Shown: positions 44,362 to 53,333, counted from the first letter of the stretch. The stretch is 64,000 nt of DNA from Halogeometricum rufum (GCF_900112175.1 NZ_FOYT01000002.1:434001-498000); one strand, 5' to 3'. Numbers and translations are program-made. Notes: generated by a model not told the origin, from the sequence alone.

Positions 44362-44868
44362 TCAGATGTCTCGCGTGAGTCCGTCGCGCAGGTCTCGGCC
44401 GAAGTAGTGTCCCGCCAGCGAGGCGAGCAGTCCGGCGCCGGCACCGACGCCGGCGATGGCGAGTCCGTACTGCGCGAGGAGTTCGACGGCGAACGGCGCG
44501 AACGCGAACGTCGAGGTCAGCGTGGTCAGGACCCACAGCAGGCCCGAGGCGAACGCGCCCGCCAGACCGACCTCCAGGTAGCGGCGGCGACCCGAGAGCA
44601 GGCCGACGCCGAAGCCGACGGCGAACAGGCCGAGGAAGCGGCCGACGAAGCCGACGACGGGAATCGACCCGCCGAGGAACGCCCCGAGGAGCGACGCGAG
44701 CAGGACGCCGAGGAACAGTTTCGGCGAGAACGCGCCGCCGAGTCGGCCGCCGTTCGACTCGGACCGGGCCGACGCCGGCGACCGTTCCGCGGACTCCCCG
44801 ACCCCGGAGAACTCGTCGTCCAGCGAGAAGTCGGTGGTGGAGGCTTCCTTCTCGTCTGTCCGTTGCAT
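44362..44868 (-). CDS. Hypothetical membrane protein with acidic N-terminus
   Basis: A 168-residue protein: a hydrophilic, Ser/Glu-rich cytoplasmic N-terminus (1-50, MQRTDEKEASTTDFSL), three to four TM segments (about 50-75, 78-95, 100-122, 130-152), and a short basic end HYFGRDLRDGLTRDI. Glycine-zipper-like LLGAFLGG and GAGAGLLASLAG patterns are visible. ATG at 44868. It converges on the DUF58 operon, 15 bp away. Function unknown. Confidence 0.7.
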   Translation of the reverse strand: MQRTDEKEASTTDFSLDDEFSGVGESAERSPASARSESNGGRLGGAFSPKLFLGVLLASLLGAFLGGSIPVVGFVGRFLGLFAVGFGVGLLSGRRRYLEVGLAGAFASGLLWVLTTLTSTFAFAPFAVELLAQYGLAIAGVGAGAGLLASLAGHYFGRDLRDGLTRDI

Positions 44869-45012
44869 ACGTTCACCTGCGCGGCGCGAGAGTATGGGCT
44901 TTGCGCCGAGTCGCCGGCGGGGAAACTCGACGCGACGGACGGGGGCCGGCGGCCGACGCCCCGTCGACGCCGAAAGGGAGATTTCAAGTCCGGCCCGGCG
45001 GTACCTCGCGGT

Positions 45013-46266
45013 ATGAACGCAGGGGACCGCGTCCGCGTCGAACGCGCGGGCGTCACGAACGAGGGCGTACTGATGCCCTCGACGACGCCGGAGTACCTCG
45101 TCGTCAAACTCGACGGCGGGTACAACGTCGGCATCGAACGCGAGGACGCCGACGTCGACGTACTGGAGACGGACGTGTACGACGTCGAGGAGGCCCAGTC
45201 CGAGTCGACCACCTCCGAGATAGCCTTCGACGACGACCTGCCGACCGTCTCGCTCATCTCCACCGGCGGCACCATCGCGTCGACGGTCGACTACCGGACG
45301 GGCGCGGTGACGGCCCAGTTCGACGCCGAAGACGTGCTCCGGGCCGTCCCGGACCTCGCGGGGCGGGCGAACTACCGCGGCCGCGTCGTCGCCAACATCC
45401 TCTCGGAGAACATGACGCCCGCGGTGTGGCGGGAACTCGCCGAGGCCATCGAGACCGAAATCGAGGCCGGCACCGACGGCGTCGTCGTCATGCACGGCAC
45501 CGACACGATGCAGTTCACCGCCGCGGCGATGTCGTTCATGCTCGACACGCCCGTCCCCATCGTCTTCACGGGGAGTCAGCGCTCGGCGGACCGCCCCTCC
45601 TCGGACAACGTGATGAACGCCGTCTGCGCCGTCGAAGCCGCGAAGGCCGACTGCGCGGAGGTGCTGGTCTGCATGCACGCCAGCGAGTCCGACGACGCCT
45701 GCGCGCTCCACCGCGGGACCCGCGTCCGCAAGAACCACACCTCGCGGCGCGACGCGTTCGAGACGGTGGGCGCGAAACCGCTGGGCGAAGTCGACTACGA
45801 GACGGAAGCGGTGACCTTCCGCCGCGAGTTCGACGCCCGCGGCGAGACGGAGTTCTCCATCGCGACGGACCTCAGCGACGACGTGGACCTGCTGAAGTTC
45901 ACCCCCGGCATGGACCTCGACGCCTACGCCGACTTCCTCCGCGGGCAGGACCTCGACGGACTCGTCGTCGAGGGGACGGGTCTCGGCCACGTCCACACCG
46001 ACTTCATCCCCGTGTTGGCGGAACTGGTCGAGTCGGGCACCGTCGTCACCATGACGACGCAGTGTCTGGACGGCCGCGTCTGCGACCGAGTGTACGACAC
46101 GGGCCGTGACCTCCTCGACGCCGGCGTCGTGGAGGCGGGCGACACCCTCCCCGGCACCGCGAAGGTGAAACTCATGTGGGCGGCGGCGAACCTCGACGAC
46201 CCCGCGGCGGCGATGGAGCGGTCGCTGTCGGGCGAACTCACTCAGCGGTCGGTGCCGTGGGAGTGA
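45013..46266 (+). CDS. gatD: Glu-tRNA(Gln) amidotransferase subunit D
   Basis: A 417-residue glutaminase-type subunit of archaeal GatDE, which converts Glu-tRNA(Gln) to Gln-tRNA(Gln). Residues 1-60 are the extra N-terminal beta domain (GDRVRVERAG; LVVKLDGGYNVGI) that marks GatD; the asparaginase domain follows with STGGTIAS (83-90), HGTDTMQFTAAAM, and FTGSQRSADRPSSD. The partner gatE is not in the window. ATG 45013. The next gene overlaps its stop by 4 bp. Confidence 0.96.
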   Translation: MNAGDRVRVERAGVTNEGVLMPSTTPEYLVVKLDGGYNVGIEREDADVDVLETDVYDVEEAQSESTTSEIAFDDDLPTVSLISTGGTIASTVDYRTGAVTAQFDAEDVLRAVPDLAGRANYRGRVVANILSENMTPAVWRELAEAIETEIEAGTDGVVVMHGTDTMQFTAAAMSFMLDTPVPIVFTGSQRSADRPSSDNVMNAVCAVEAAKADCAEVLVCMHASESDDACALHRGTRVRKNHTSRRDAFETVGAKPLGEVDYETEAVTFRREFDARGETEFSIATDLSDDVDLLKFTPGMDLDAYADFLRGQDLDGLVVEGTGLGHVHTDFIPVLAELVESGTVVTMTTQCLDGRVCDRVYDTGRDLLDAGVVEAGDTLPGTAKVKLMWAAANLDDPAAAMERSLSGELTQRSVPWE

Positions 46267-47255
46267 ACGCGACGGTGCCCGAGACGTTCGGCTGGTACGA
46301 GGACGACACGGGCGAGACGGTCACCGTCCGCGCGGCGACGCCCGACGACTACGACGCCGTCGCCGCGTTCACCGCGGACACGTGGGCCGACAGGGGCGGG
46401 AGCGACTACATCCCGGACATCTACCACGACTGGATCGCCGACGACGACGGCGAGACGCGACAGACGTTCGTCGTCGACGTGGGCGCGGAGACGCCCTCCG
46501 CGGAACTCGGCGCAATCGTGCAGGTGGTGACGCTCTCGCCGTACGAGGCGTGGGGACAGGGCCTCCGGGTCAACCCCGACTACCGCGGCCGCGGGCTGGC
46601 GAAGGCGATAACGGAGGCCAGTTTCGCGTTCGCGCGCGATGCGGGCGCGACGGTCCTCAGGAACATGATATTCTCGTGGAACGTGCGGAGTCTCGGGCTG
46701 GCCCGCGACACGGGCTACGACCCCGGCATCGAGTTCCGCTGGGTCCACCCGACGCCCGACGCGGGCGCGACGGCCGAGAGCGACGCAGACGTTCCCGTCT
46801 TCACCGGCGACGCGAACCCCGACGCCGCGTGGTCGTTCTGGACGAACAGCGAGGCCCGGACGCGGTTGAGCGGACTGGTCCTCGACTTCGAGGAGTCGTG
46901 GGCCGTCTCCGAACTGACCCGCGACCGACTCCGCGCGGCGGCCGACGAGGGCCGATTGCTCGTCGCCGGCGCGGGTCCGACGCGCGGGTTCGCCGCACGC
47001 AGTCGGACGTACGAACGCGAGTCCGACGGCGAGACGGAGACGTGGGCCGAGTACGCCGTCGGCGCGTGGGCGTGGCGCGACGACGACGCGGCCGACGCCC
47101 TCCTCGCCGCCGTCGCCCGCGACGCCGCCGCCGTCGGCGCCGACCGGACGCGGGTGCTGATTCCGGAGGGTGTCCGCTGGGTCACCGACGCCGCCCGCGC
47201 GAAGGCCGACATCGCGGAGGAACCGACGTTCGTGATGGAAGCCGACCTGACCTGA
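46263..47255 (+). CDS. GNAT family acetyltransferase, possibly two-domain, coupled to gatD
   Basis: A 330-residue protein. Residues about 20-160 are a GNAT domain with the acetyl-CoA loop YRGRGLAKAIT (107-117); the later half (about 185-325) keeps GNAT-like helices and strands, suggesting a fused, degenerate second domain, with AWAWRDDDAADALLAAVARDA and RVLIPEGVRWV. GTG 46263 overlaps the gatD TGA (GTGA), so it is translationally coupled to gatD. No known link to tRNA amidation; substrate unknown. Confidence 0.82.
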   Translation: MNATVPETFGWYEDDTGETVTVRAATPDDYDAVAAFTADTWADRGGSDYIPDIYHDWIADDDGETRQTFVVDVGAETPSAELGAIVQVVTLSPYEAWGQGLRVNPDYRGRGLAKAITEASFAFARDAGATVLRNMIFSWNVRSLGLARDTGYDPGIEFRWVHPTPDAGATAESDADVPVFTGDANPDAAWSFWTNSEARTRLSGLVLDFEESWAVSELTRDRLRAAADEGRLLVAGAGPTRGFAARSRTYERESDGETETWAEYAVGAWAWRDDDAADALLAAVARDAAAVGADRTRVLIPEGVRWVTDAARAKADIAEEPTFVMEADLT

Positions 47256-47369
47256 CCCGACCCGCTTCTATCCTCCCGCCTGACCGACCCGTTCGCTCCC
47301 GAACGGTCCCCCGACCGGGCGTTCTGACTCGCTTCGAGAGAAGGACCGCGTAGACGCCGTCGGCCGGCG

Positions 47370-47879
47370 CTACGGCGGGGTCAACACGCCGTCGAGGAGG
47401 TGGACGACGCCGTTCGACGCCTCGACGTCCGTCGCGACGATTTCGGCCTGTCCGCCGTTCAGTTCGGTTCCGTCCACGGTGACGGGCGCGCCGTTCAGCG
47501 TCGGGAGGCGCGGCGCGTTCACGATGGACTCCGAGTAGCGGCGGCCGGGGAGGACGTGGTAGGCGAGGACGGCCCGAAGGACGTCGACGGGCACGTCGTC
47601 GAGTGAGCCGTACGGCGAACTCGCCAGGAACGACTCGAACGCCGCGTTCGTGGGTGCCAACACCGTCAGCTGCCTGTTCCCGCTCAACAGCCCGAGAAGT
47701 CCGGCTCTGTCTACCGCGGCGGCGAGGATGCTCAGGTCGTCCGTCGCGGCGGCGATATCGACGATGGTGTCCGGCGCGCTCGCACCGCGTCGAGCGCTGG
47801 CCGACCCGGCCCCGACAGCCAGTAGCACGCCCGTGCCTCCGACCGCTTTCAGAACGTCGCGTCGTCGTAGTGAGTGCAT
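47370..47879 (-). CDS. Fasciclin-domain protein with Tat signal
   Basis: A 169-residue exported protein. MHSLRRRDVLKAVGGTGVLLAVGAGSASA is a Tat-type signal (RRRDVLK). The fasciclin (FAS1) domain follows: TDDLSILAAAVDRAGL, LTVLAPTNAAFESF (H1 motif), LRAVLAYHVLPGR, and the C-terminal VHLLDGVLTPP (H2). FAS1 domains mediate adhesion at cell surfaces. No lipobox or C-anchor is seen, so it may be secreted or bound to the S-layer. Confidence 0.92.
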   Translation of the reverse strand: MHSLRRRDVLKAVGGTGVLLAVGAGSASARRGASAPDTIVDIAAATDDLSILAAAVDRAGLLGLLSGNRQLTVLAPTNAAFESFLASSPYGSLDDVPVDVLRAVLAYHVLPGRRYSESIVNAPRLPTLNGAPVTVDGTELNGGQAEIVATDVEASNGVVHLLDGVLTPP

Positions 47880-48104
47880 CTGCGGTTCGTACCGTCGTCT
47901 GCGAAACGCATAGCCGAACTACCCAACTAGTCGGGAAGCGTGCTCTCGTCTGGCGTTCTCGGCCCCTCCGGAGCGACGGCGGCGGGACCGACGGTCGGCG
48001 CGACGTGGGTTGCGACGGGAGCGAAGCGAGGAGAGGGAAGGAGAGCGGTGCCGGCGGCCTCCGGCGGTGCGGTGGTGCGCGAACGGTCAGGTAGGGTGGG
48101 ATGG

Positions 48105-49175
48105 TCAGTCGTCGGTGGCGGCGACTCGGCGGGCGTCCGCGTCGACCATGCCGAGGACGTCGTCGAAGAAGCCCAGCGAGTCGTGCGGCCCGGGGTGGGC
48201 CTCGGGGTGGTACTGGCGGGTGATGACGTTCAGGTCGTCGTTCTCCAGTCCCTCCGCGGTGTCGTCGTTGACGTTCACCTGCGTGACGTTCAGGTCGCCG
48301 GGGTCGCCGACGGTGTAGCCGTGGTTCTGCGTCGTCATGACGACTTTGCCCGTGTTCAGGTCGCGGACGGGCTGGTTGACGCCGCGGTGGCCGAAGTCCA
48401 TCTTCTCGGTGGTGCCGCCGAGCGCGCGCGCGATGACCTGCTGGCCGAGGCAGATGCCCGCGAGGGGGACTTCGCCGACGTACTCCTCGACGAGTGCCTG
48501 CGCGTCGTCGAAGTTCGCCGGGTCGCCCGGACCGTTCGAGATGAACAGCAGGTCGGGGTCCAGGTCCGCTATCTCGTCGGCCGTCGTGTCGTACGGCAGG
48601 ACGTGCACGTCGGCCCCGCGTTCGTTCAGCGAGTCGACGATGGACTTCTTCGCCCCGCAGTCGACGAGAGCGACCTGCGCCTCGCCGCCGCCGCGGTACG
48701 TCTCGTGTTCGACGGCGCTGACCTGCTTACCGATGTCCGTGTGCTCGCTCATGCCCTTGCACGCCGCGAGTTCGGCTTCGGCGTCCGCGGGGGTCGCGTC
48801 GTCGCCGACGGCGATGCCGCACTTCATCGCCCCCTCCTCGCGGATGGAGGTGACGAGGTCGCGCGTGTCGATGTGGTCGATGGCGGGCACGTCCTCCGAG
48901 TCGAGCCACTCGACCACGTCGTCGGTGAACTCGCGGGCGATACCGGCGCGCGGGTGGACGCGGTCCGATTCGAATCGCTCGTCTCGGACGCCGTAGTTCC
49001 CGATGAGCGGGTACGAGAACGTCAGGACCTGCTCCTCGTAGGAGGGGTCCGTGAGGCTCTCTTCGTAGCCCGTGTACGCGGTCGTGAACACCAGTTCGCC
49101 ACGTGTGCGCCCCGGAACGCGACCGCGCGCTTCGACGACGCGGCCGTCTTCCAGAGCCAGATAGGCGTCCGACAT
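48105..49175 (-). CDS. carA: Carbamoyl-phosphate synthase small subunit
   Basis: A 356-residue glutaminase subunit supplying ammonia for carbamoyl phosphate (arginine and pyrimidine synthesis). N-terminal domain: AYLALEDGRVVEARG, VFTTAYTGYEESLTDPSY. The C-terminal class I amidotransferase has the nucleophile Cys in GICLGQQ and the His/Glu pair in YHPEAHPGP. ATG 49175 (MSDAYLAL) is preferred; a TATA box at 49202-49208 on the minus strand is 27 nt upstream, so it is probably leaderless. carB is not in the window. Confidence 0.96.
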   Translation of the reverse strand: MSDAYLALEDGRVVEARGRVPGRTRGELVFTTAYTGYEESLTDPSYEEQVLTFSYPLIGNYGVRDERFESDRVHPRAGIAREFTDDVVEWLDSEDVPAIDHIDTRDLVTSIREEGAMKCGIAVGDDATPADAEAELAACKGMSEHTDIGKQVSAVEHETYRGGGEAQVALVDCGAKKSIVDSLNERGADVHVLPYDTTADEIADLDPDLLFISNGPGDPANFDDAQALVEEYVGEVPLAGICLGQQVIARALGGTTEKMDFGHRGVNQPVRDLNTGKVVMTTQNHGYTVGDPGDLNVTQVNVNDDTAEGLENDDLNVITRQYHPEAHPGPHDSLGFFDDVLGMVDADARRVAATDD

Positions 49176-49201
49176 TACGAGAAACACACGGAATCTGGGG
49201 G

Positions 49202-49208
49202 TATAAAT
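49202..49208 (-). promoter_or_regulatory. TATA box of carA
   Basis: ATTTATA on the minus strand, 27 nt from the carA ATG, follows the haloarchaeal leaderless pattern. Confidence 0.65.
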
Positions 49209-49213
49209 GTTGC

Positions 49214-49241
49214 TTTCGTAGTTGAGTTACGAATTTCGTAA
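49214..49241. promoter_or_regulatory. Candidate Lrp operator between carA and lrp
   Basis: A perfect 15-bp palindrome TTACGAA-T-TTCGTAA lies at 49227-49241, and a further half-site TTTCGTA at 49214-49220. The three half-sites lie upstream of the carA TATA box and overlap the only AT-rich element that could be the lrp promoter. AT-rich palindromes of this size are typical Lrp/AsnC sites, so autoregulation and carA control are likely but unproven. Confidence 0.55.
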
Positions 49242-49272
49242 TCGGTAAGTCGCCGCAGGGGAGAGAGGGAAC

Positions 49273-49695
49273 ATGGACGACCTGGACCGAGAGATTCTCG
49301 ACATCCTCCGGCGGGACGCTCGAACTCCCTACACGGAGATCGCAGAACAGGTCGGCACCTCCGAGGGGACGGTCCGCAACCGCGTCGAGCGTCTGATGAG
49401 CGACGGCGTCATCGAACGGTTCACCATCGCCACCCGCACGGGGAACATCAAGGCGATGATCGAGGTGTCGGTGAAGGTGGACGTGGACACGACGGAGATA
49501 TCCGACCGGATGGCCGAGTGGGACCAGGTCGACTTCGTCTGGCAGGTGTCGGGCGAGGAGGACGTCGTCCTCGTCGTCGACGCCGCCGACACGCGCGCGG
49601 TGAACGAACTCATCACGCAGGCGCGCGAGTTGGACGAGGTCAAGAGCACGAAGACGCGCCTCATCCTCGACGAACGACTCGGTCGGAACCCGTAG
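49273..49695 (+). CDS. Lrp/AsnC family transcriptional regulator
   Basis: A 140-residue regulator. The HTH (about 4-50) reads LDREILDILRRDARTPYTEIAEQVGTS followed by GTVRNRVERLMSDGVIERF; the RAM/AsnC effector domain (about 62-138) follows with MIEVSVKVDVDTTEI and VSGEEDVVLVVDAAD. Divergent from carA with a 97-bp shared control region holding a palindrome, so it likely regulates carA and itself in response to an amino acid. Start ATG 49273; a purine-rich gggagagagggaac precedes it. Confidence 0.93.
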   Translation: MDDLDREILDILRRDARTPYTEIAEQVGTSEGTVRNRVERLMSDGVIERFTIATRTGNIKAMIEVSVKVDVDTTEISDRMAEWDQVDFVWQVSGEEDVVLVVDAADTRAVNELITQARELDEVKSTKTRLILDERLGRNP

Positions 49696-49740
49696 GACCA
49701 GTCGGCGTCCCCGTTCCGCCGTCCGACCGGTCCGTCCCTC

Positions 49741-50421
49741 CTACGCGTCGTCCACTCGCTGTGAGACGTCGTCGGTGTCGAACCCCTTCGCCGCGTGGAC
49801 TCGCGTGTACGCCCTGTCAACCGTCCGCTCGAATCGGTTGAGGTTCACGACCGGTTCGACCCGGCCGTCGCGGATGGCGTCCGCGACGGCGCTGGGCGTC
49901 AGTTCGTCGGCGTGGACGAGCGTGTACGCTCGGCCCACCTCGACGGGGTAGTGGGCGTCGCTCCCGCCGGTCAGCGGGACGTCCATCTCCGCGGCGAGCG
50001 CTCGCGTCCGTTCGACGTGCTCCGTGTTCTTCCCGTTCAGTTCGAGGGCGTCGAAGTCGGCGTCGGCGTCCTTGAGTTCGCTGTTCCGAAACGGGTGCGC
50101 GACGACGGCGGCGCAGTCACGTTCGTGGGCGAGTTCGACGGCCTCCTGCGGCGTCAACTCGTCCGGTTCCGTCCGACTCGGCGGGTCGGGTCCGACGACG
50201 AGGAGGTGCCCGTCCGTCGTCGTCACCTCGATGCCCGGAATCGTCTGGAGTCGCCGCTCTGCGGCGTACGCGTAGTCGTGGTTCGTCACCGCGATGCCGT
50301 CGAGTCCTCGGAGACGCGCGACCGCGGTGGCGAGTGAGAGACCGATGGGGTCGAACCGGGTCGGACCACCCGGCGACCAGTGGAAGAAGCGAGAGTGGGT
50401 GTGGAGATCGAGGGCGAACAC
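49741..50421 (-). CDS. PHP-domain phosphoesterase/hydrolase
   Basis: A 226-residue metal-dependent hydrolase. Metal ligands are seen in DLHTHSRFF (H7, H9 from the GTG start), TNHDYAYA (about 47-54), VVAHPFRNSE and GGSDAHYP. The GTG at 50421 (MFALDLHTHS) is the only start placed right before the first motif; the longer frame to 50520 runs into the divergent kinase gene. The PHP family hydrolyses phosphoesters by a trinuclear centre. Substrate unknown. Confidence 0.87.
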   Translation of the reverse strand: MFALDLHTHSRFFHWSPGGPTRFDPIGLSLATAVARLRGLDGIAVTNHDYAYAAERRLQTIPGIEVTTTDGHLLVVGPDPPSRTEPDELTPQEAVELAHERDCAAVVAHPFRNSELKDADADFDALELNGKNTEHVERTRALAAEMDVPLTGGSDAHYPVEVGRAYTLVHADELTPSAVADAIRDGRVEPVVNLNRFERTVDRAYTRVHAAKGFDTDDVSQRVDDA

Positions 50422-50473
50422 AGACGCTCCGAGGGGTCGGTACGGCTTTGTTCTTCTGCCCCCACTCCCGGTC

Positions 50474-51427
50474 GTGGCCCGCCGTATCCTCGTCCTGAAC
50501 CCTCGAAGCGGAGACGGCAAGCAGAGCCACCGCGCGAGGCGGCTCGCCGTCGAACGCGGCTACGACGTCCGCGAGAGCGAACGGGCGGGCGACACGGTCG
50601 ACATCGCTCGCGAGGCGGCAGTCGGGGAGGCGTCGCTCGTCGCGGCCTGCGGCGGGGACGGCACGGTGAACGAAGTCGTCCGCGGCGTGGACGAAGCGGG
50701 GCGGTTGGCGGAGACGACGCTGGGCATCGTCCCCACGGGCACGGGAAACGACTTCGCGGACAACCTCGGCGTCCGCGGCGTCGCCCACGCTTTCGAGGTG
50801 CTCGAATCGGGACGGGAGCGGTCGCTGGACCTCGGGAGCGCCCGGTGGACGGCCGCGGCGTCCTCGGCGGGGCTCTCGGACGCGCCGCGACGACCGTTCG
50901 TGAATTCGTGCGTCTTCGGACTCACCGCCGAGGCGAGTGCGCGGACGACGCGCGAGGCGAAGCGTCGCTTGGGCGTCGTCGCCTACGTCCTCTCGACGCT
51001 TCAGGGGAAGCGGACGTTCGAGGGACTGCGGCTGGAGGTGCGGGCCGGTCCCCGGAACGACCCGGTGTGGACCGGCGACGCGCTGATGCTGTTGGTCGGC
51101 AACGGGCGACGCTTCCCGGGCGAACGACTCCAGCAGGCGAACATGGAGGACGGGCTGTTGAACGTCGTCGTCGTCAAGAACCGCCCCGCGTTGGACTACC
51201 TGACGACGGGCGCGGCGGACAGACTCCTGCGGCGCGGGGCGTCGCACCTGACGCACCTGCGAGTGAGCCACCTCGAAGTGGACGCCGGGGCGGCCCGACA
51301 GGTCAGCCTCGACGGCGAACTCGTGGAGGCGAGGCACCTTCGCGCGGACGCCCGCCCGGGAGCGATGCGGTTCCGCGTCGGCGAGGGATACGACCCGTCG
51401 CCGCCGGACCCGACCGACGCCGCGTGA
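50474..51427 (+). CDS. Diacylglycerol kinase-like lipid kinase (LCB5/YegS family)
   Basis: A 317-residue lipid kinase. ILVLNPRSGDGKQ starts the nucleotide-binding fold, followed by AACGGDGTVNEVVRG (GGDGT, about 60-64) and IVPTGTGNDFADNLG, all DAGK-family signatures. The C-terminal beta sandwich ends in RQVSLDGELVEA, where haloarchaeal lipids such as archaeol could be bound. GTG 50474 (MARRILVLNP) is chosen, since the start in front of the first strand is best. Divergent from the PHP gene with 52 bp between starts. Confidence 0.9.
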   Translation: MARRILVLNPRSGDGKQSHRARRLAVERGYDVRESERAGDTVDIAREAAVGEASLVAACGGDGTVNEVVRGVDEAGRLAETTLGIVPTGTGNDFADNLGVRGVAHAFEVLESGRERSLDLGSARWTAAASSAGLSDAPRRPFVNSCVFGLTAEASARTTREAKRRLGVVAYVLSTLQGKRTFEGLRLEVRAGPRNDPVWTGDALMLLVGNGRRFPGERLQQANMEDGLLNVVVVKNRPALDYLTTGAADRLLRRGASHLTHLRVSHLEVDAGAARQVSLDGELVEARHLRADARPGAMRFRVGEGYDPSPPDPTDAA

Positions 51428-51476
51428 ACTGCCGCGCATCGAAGACTCCTTGACCCACCTCGCCAATGTCCACGGT

Positions 51477-52070
51477 ATGAGTACGGACGAGGGCGGGAGT
51501 TCCGCCGCCGACGCGGAGAGCGAACTCCACAAGAACGCCGCGCAGGACGTCATCGCCGTCGACGCCGACGACAACGAGACGGGACTGGTCAACCGACTGG
51601 AGGCCCACACCGGTCACGGGACGCGCCACCGCGCGTTCACCTGTCTCGTCTTCGACGAGGAGGGGCGTCTGCTCCTCGCCCAACGCGCGCCCAACAAGCG
51701 CCTGTGGGACACCCACTGGGACGGCACCGTCGCCTCCCACCCCGTGCAGGGGCAGAGTCAGGAGGAGGCGACGGAACAGCGACTCGAAGAGGAACTGGGC
51801 ATCACGCCCGACCAGTACGGCGACCTGCGGGTCACCGACCGGTTCGAGTACAAGCGCTACTACGAGAACGCCGGTCTGGAGTGGGAGGTCTGTGCCGTCC
51901 TGAAGGTGACGCTCGAGGACACGACGCTGAACCCCGACGAGGATGAGATAGCGGGCCTGCTGTGGGTCGACTACGAACATCTCCACGAACACCCGCAGTG
52001 GTACCGCCAACTGCGCCTGTGCCCGTGGTTCGAGATAGCGATGCGCCGTGACTTCGAGGACGGAGAGTAG
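51477..52070 (+). CDS. idi: Isopentenyl-diphosphate delta-isomerase, type I
   Basis: A 197-residue Nudix-fold enzyme interconverting IPP and DMAPP for archaeal isoprenoid lipid synthesis. The catalytic Cys is in HRAFTCLVFDEEG (about 56-66), and the metal-site histidines/glutamates are in WDTHWDGTVASHPVQGQSQ and ATEQRLEEELGI. YYENAGLEWEVCAVL carries further active-site residues. Its C-terminus overlaps the JAMM protease gene by 23 bp. Start MSTDEGGS at 51477. Confidence 0.95.
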   Translation: MSTDEGGSSAADAESELHKNAAQDVIAVDADDNETGLVNRLEAHTGHGTRHRAFTCLVFDEEGRLLLAQRAPNKRLWDTHWDGTVASHPVQGQSQEEATEQRLEEELGITPDQYGDLRVTDRFEYKRYYENAGLEWEVCAVLKVTLEDTTLNPDEDEIAGLLWVDYEHLHEHPQWYRQLRLCPWFEIAMRRDFEDGE

Positions 52071-52518
52071 TCTCGTCCTCGAACGGGGCGTCGCCGAGTC
52101 GATTCTCGACCACGCCCGCGAGGGCGCGGCGACCACGCCCCCCGAGGAAGTCTGCGGCGTCCTCGGCGGCCGTCGCGCCGACCGGGGGGACGGCGCGTTC
52201 GATGGCGACGCCGCGGAGACGGACACCGTGACCGCGGCCGAACCGGTTCCCAACGTCGCCGGCGACCCCCGGCGCGAGTACGAACTCGACCCCGCGGGAA
52301 CCGTCGCGACCATCGACCGCCTCGAATCGACGGGACTGGACGTGGTCGGCTTCTACCACAGTCACCCCGAGAGCGACCCGGTTCCGAGTCGAACGGACGA
52401 GCGACGGGCGACGTGGCCGGGGTACGTCTACCTCCTCTGCAACCCGGACGGTCGACTGAACGCCTACCGCTGGACGGGCGAGACGTTCGACCGCCTGTCC
52501 CTGACTCGGGCCGACTGA
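52048..52518 (+). CDS. JAMM/MPN metalloprotease (possible desampylase)
   Basis: A 156-residue zinc protease of the JAB1/MPN/Mov34 type. The full JAMM set is present: E34 in PPEEVCG, then H104-S-H106-P-X6-S114-X2-D117 (FYHSHPESDPVPSRTD). In Haloferax, the JAMM enzyme HvJAMM1 removes the ubiquitin-like SAMP proteins; this protein is similar in size and motif, so a desampylase role is likely but unproven. GTG 52048 overlaps the end of idi by 23 bp. Confidence 0.88.
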   Translation: MTSRTESSLVLERGVAESILDHAREGAATTPPEEVCGVLGGRRADRGDGAFDGDAAETDTVTAAEPVPNVAGDPRREYELDPAGTVATIDRLESTGLDVVGFYHSHPESDPVPSRTDERRATWPGYVYLLCNPDGRLNAYRWTGETFDRLSLTRAD

Positions 52519-52570
52519 CCGCGGGCCGAGAACGCAACCCCCTTGCGGCGTCGGTGCTTCCCCCCGACTG

Positions 52571-53284
52571 ATGACCGAGGACGTTGCGGAACCCGACCTG
52601 TACGACTCGCTTTCGGGACAAGTCGCCCTCGTGACGGGCGCGAACCGCGGCATCGGCCGCGAGATAGCCGAACAGTTGCACGACCTGGGGGCGACGGTGT
52701 TCGCCGCCACGCGCAGCATGACCCACGAGATACCGGACGAGTGGGAGCACCTCCTCGTCGACGTGACGCAGGAGGGCGAGATATCCGACGCGGTGGACGA
52801 CATCTTCGCGAGTGCGGGCCGATTGGACATCCTCGTCAACAACGCCGCCGTCGGCGGCGGCGACGGTGACATCGTCGCCGAGTCGGTCAAGGACCTCGAC
52901 CGAACGCTGGCGACGAACCTCCGCGGGCCGATGCTCCTCTGCAAGCACGCCGTCCCCCTCCTCGTGCAGGACGAGGGCGGCCGCGTCGTCAACGTCTCCT
53001 CCGGGATGGGCGCACTGAACGAGGACCAGTCGGGCGGGTCCCCCTCCTACCGCGTCTCGAAGACCGGTCTGAACGGCCTCACGAAGTATCTGGACGGCGA
53101 GTACGGCGACGACGGACTCCTCGCGAACTCGGTCTGTCCGGGGTGGGTCCGGACCGACATGGGCGGCGAGGAGGCCGACCGGTCGGTCGAACGGGGCGCA
53201 GAGACGCCGGTCTACCTCTGTCGCTTCGAACCGGACTCGCCGTCGGGGCACTTCTGGCGCGACCGAGAGGTCATCGACTGGTAG
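52571..53284 (+). CDS. Short-chain dehydrogenase/reductase
   Basis: A 237-residue classical SDR. TGANRGIGREIA (about 22-33) is the cofactor loop, NNAAVGGGDG (about 95-104) the NNAG motif, catalytic Ser in VNVSSGMGAL, and YRVSK (Y-x3-K) follows. Asp in LLVDVTQEG suggests NAD(H) or NADP(H) without clear bias. CPGWVRTDMGG closes the active site. The alcohol/ketone substrate is unknown. ATG 52571, 53 bp after the JAMM gene. Confidence 0.93.
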   Translation: MTEDVAEPDLYDSLSGQVALVTGANRGIGREIAEQLHDLGATVFAATRSMTHEIPDEWEHLLVDVTQEGEISDAVDDIFASAGRLDILVNNAAVGGGDGDIVAESVKDLDRTLATNLRGPMLLCKHAVPLLVQDEGGRVVNVSSGMGALNEDQSGGSPSYRVSKTGLNGLTKYLDGEYGDDGLLANSVCPGWVRTDMGGEEADRSVERGAETPVYLCRFEPDSPSGHFWRDREVIDW

Positions 53285-53333
53285 CGGCGGCGGTGCAGAA
53301 AAACTATACTGCGCCCCGTTTCCGTACAGCGTA

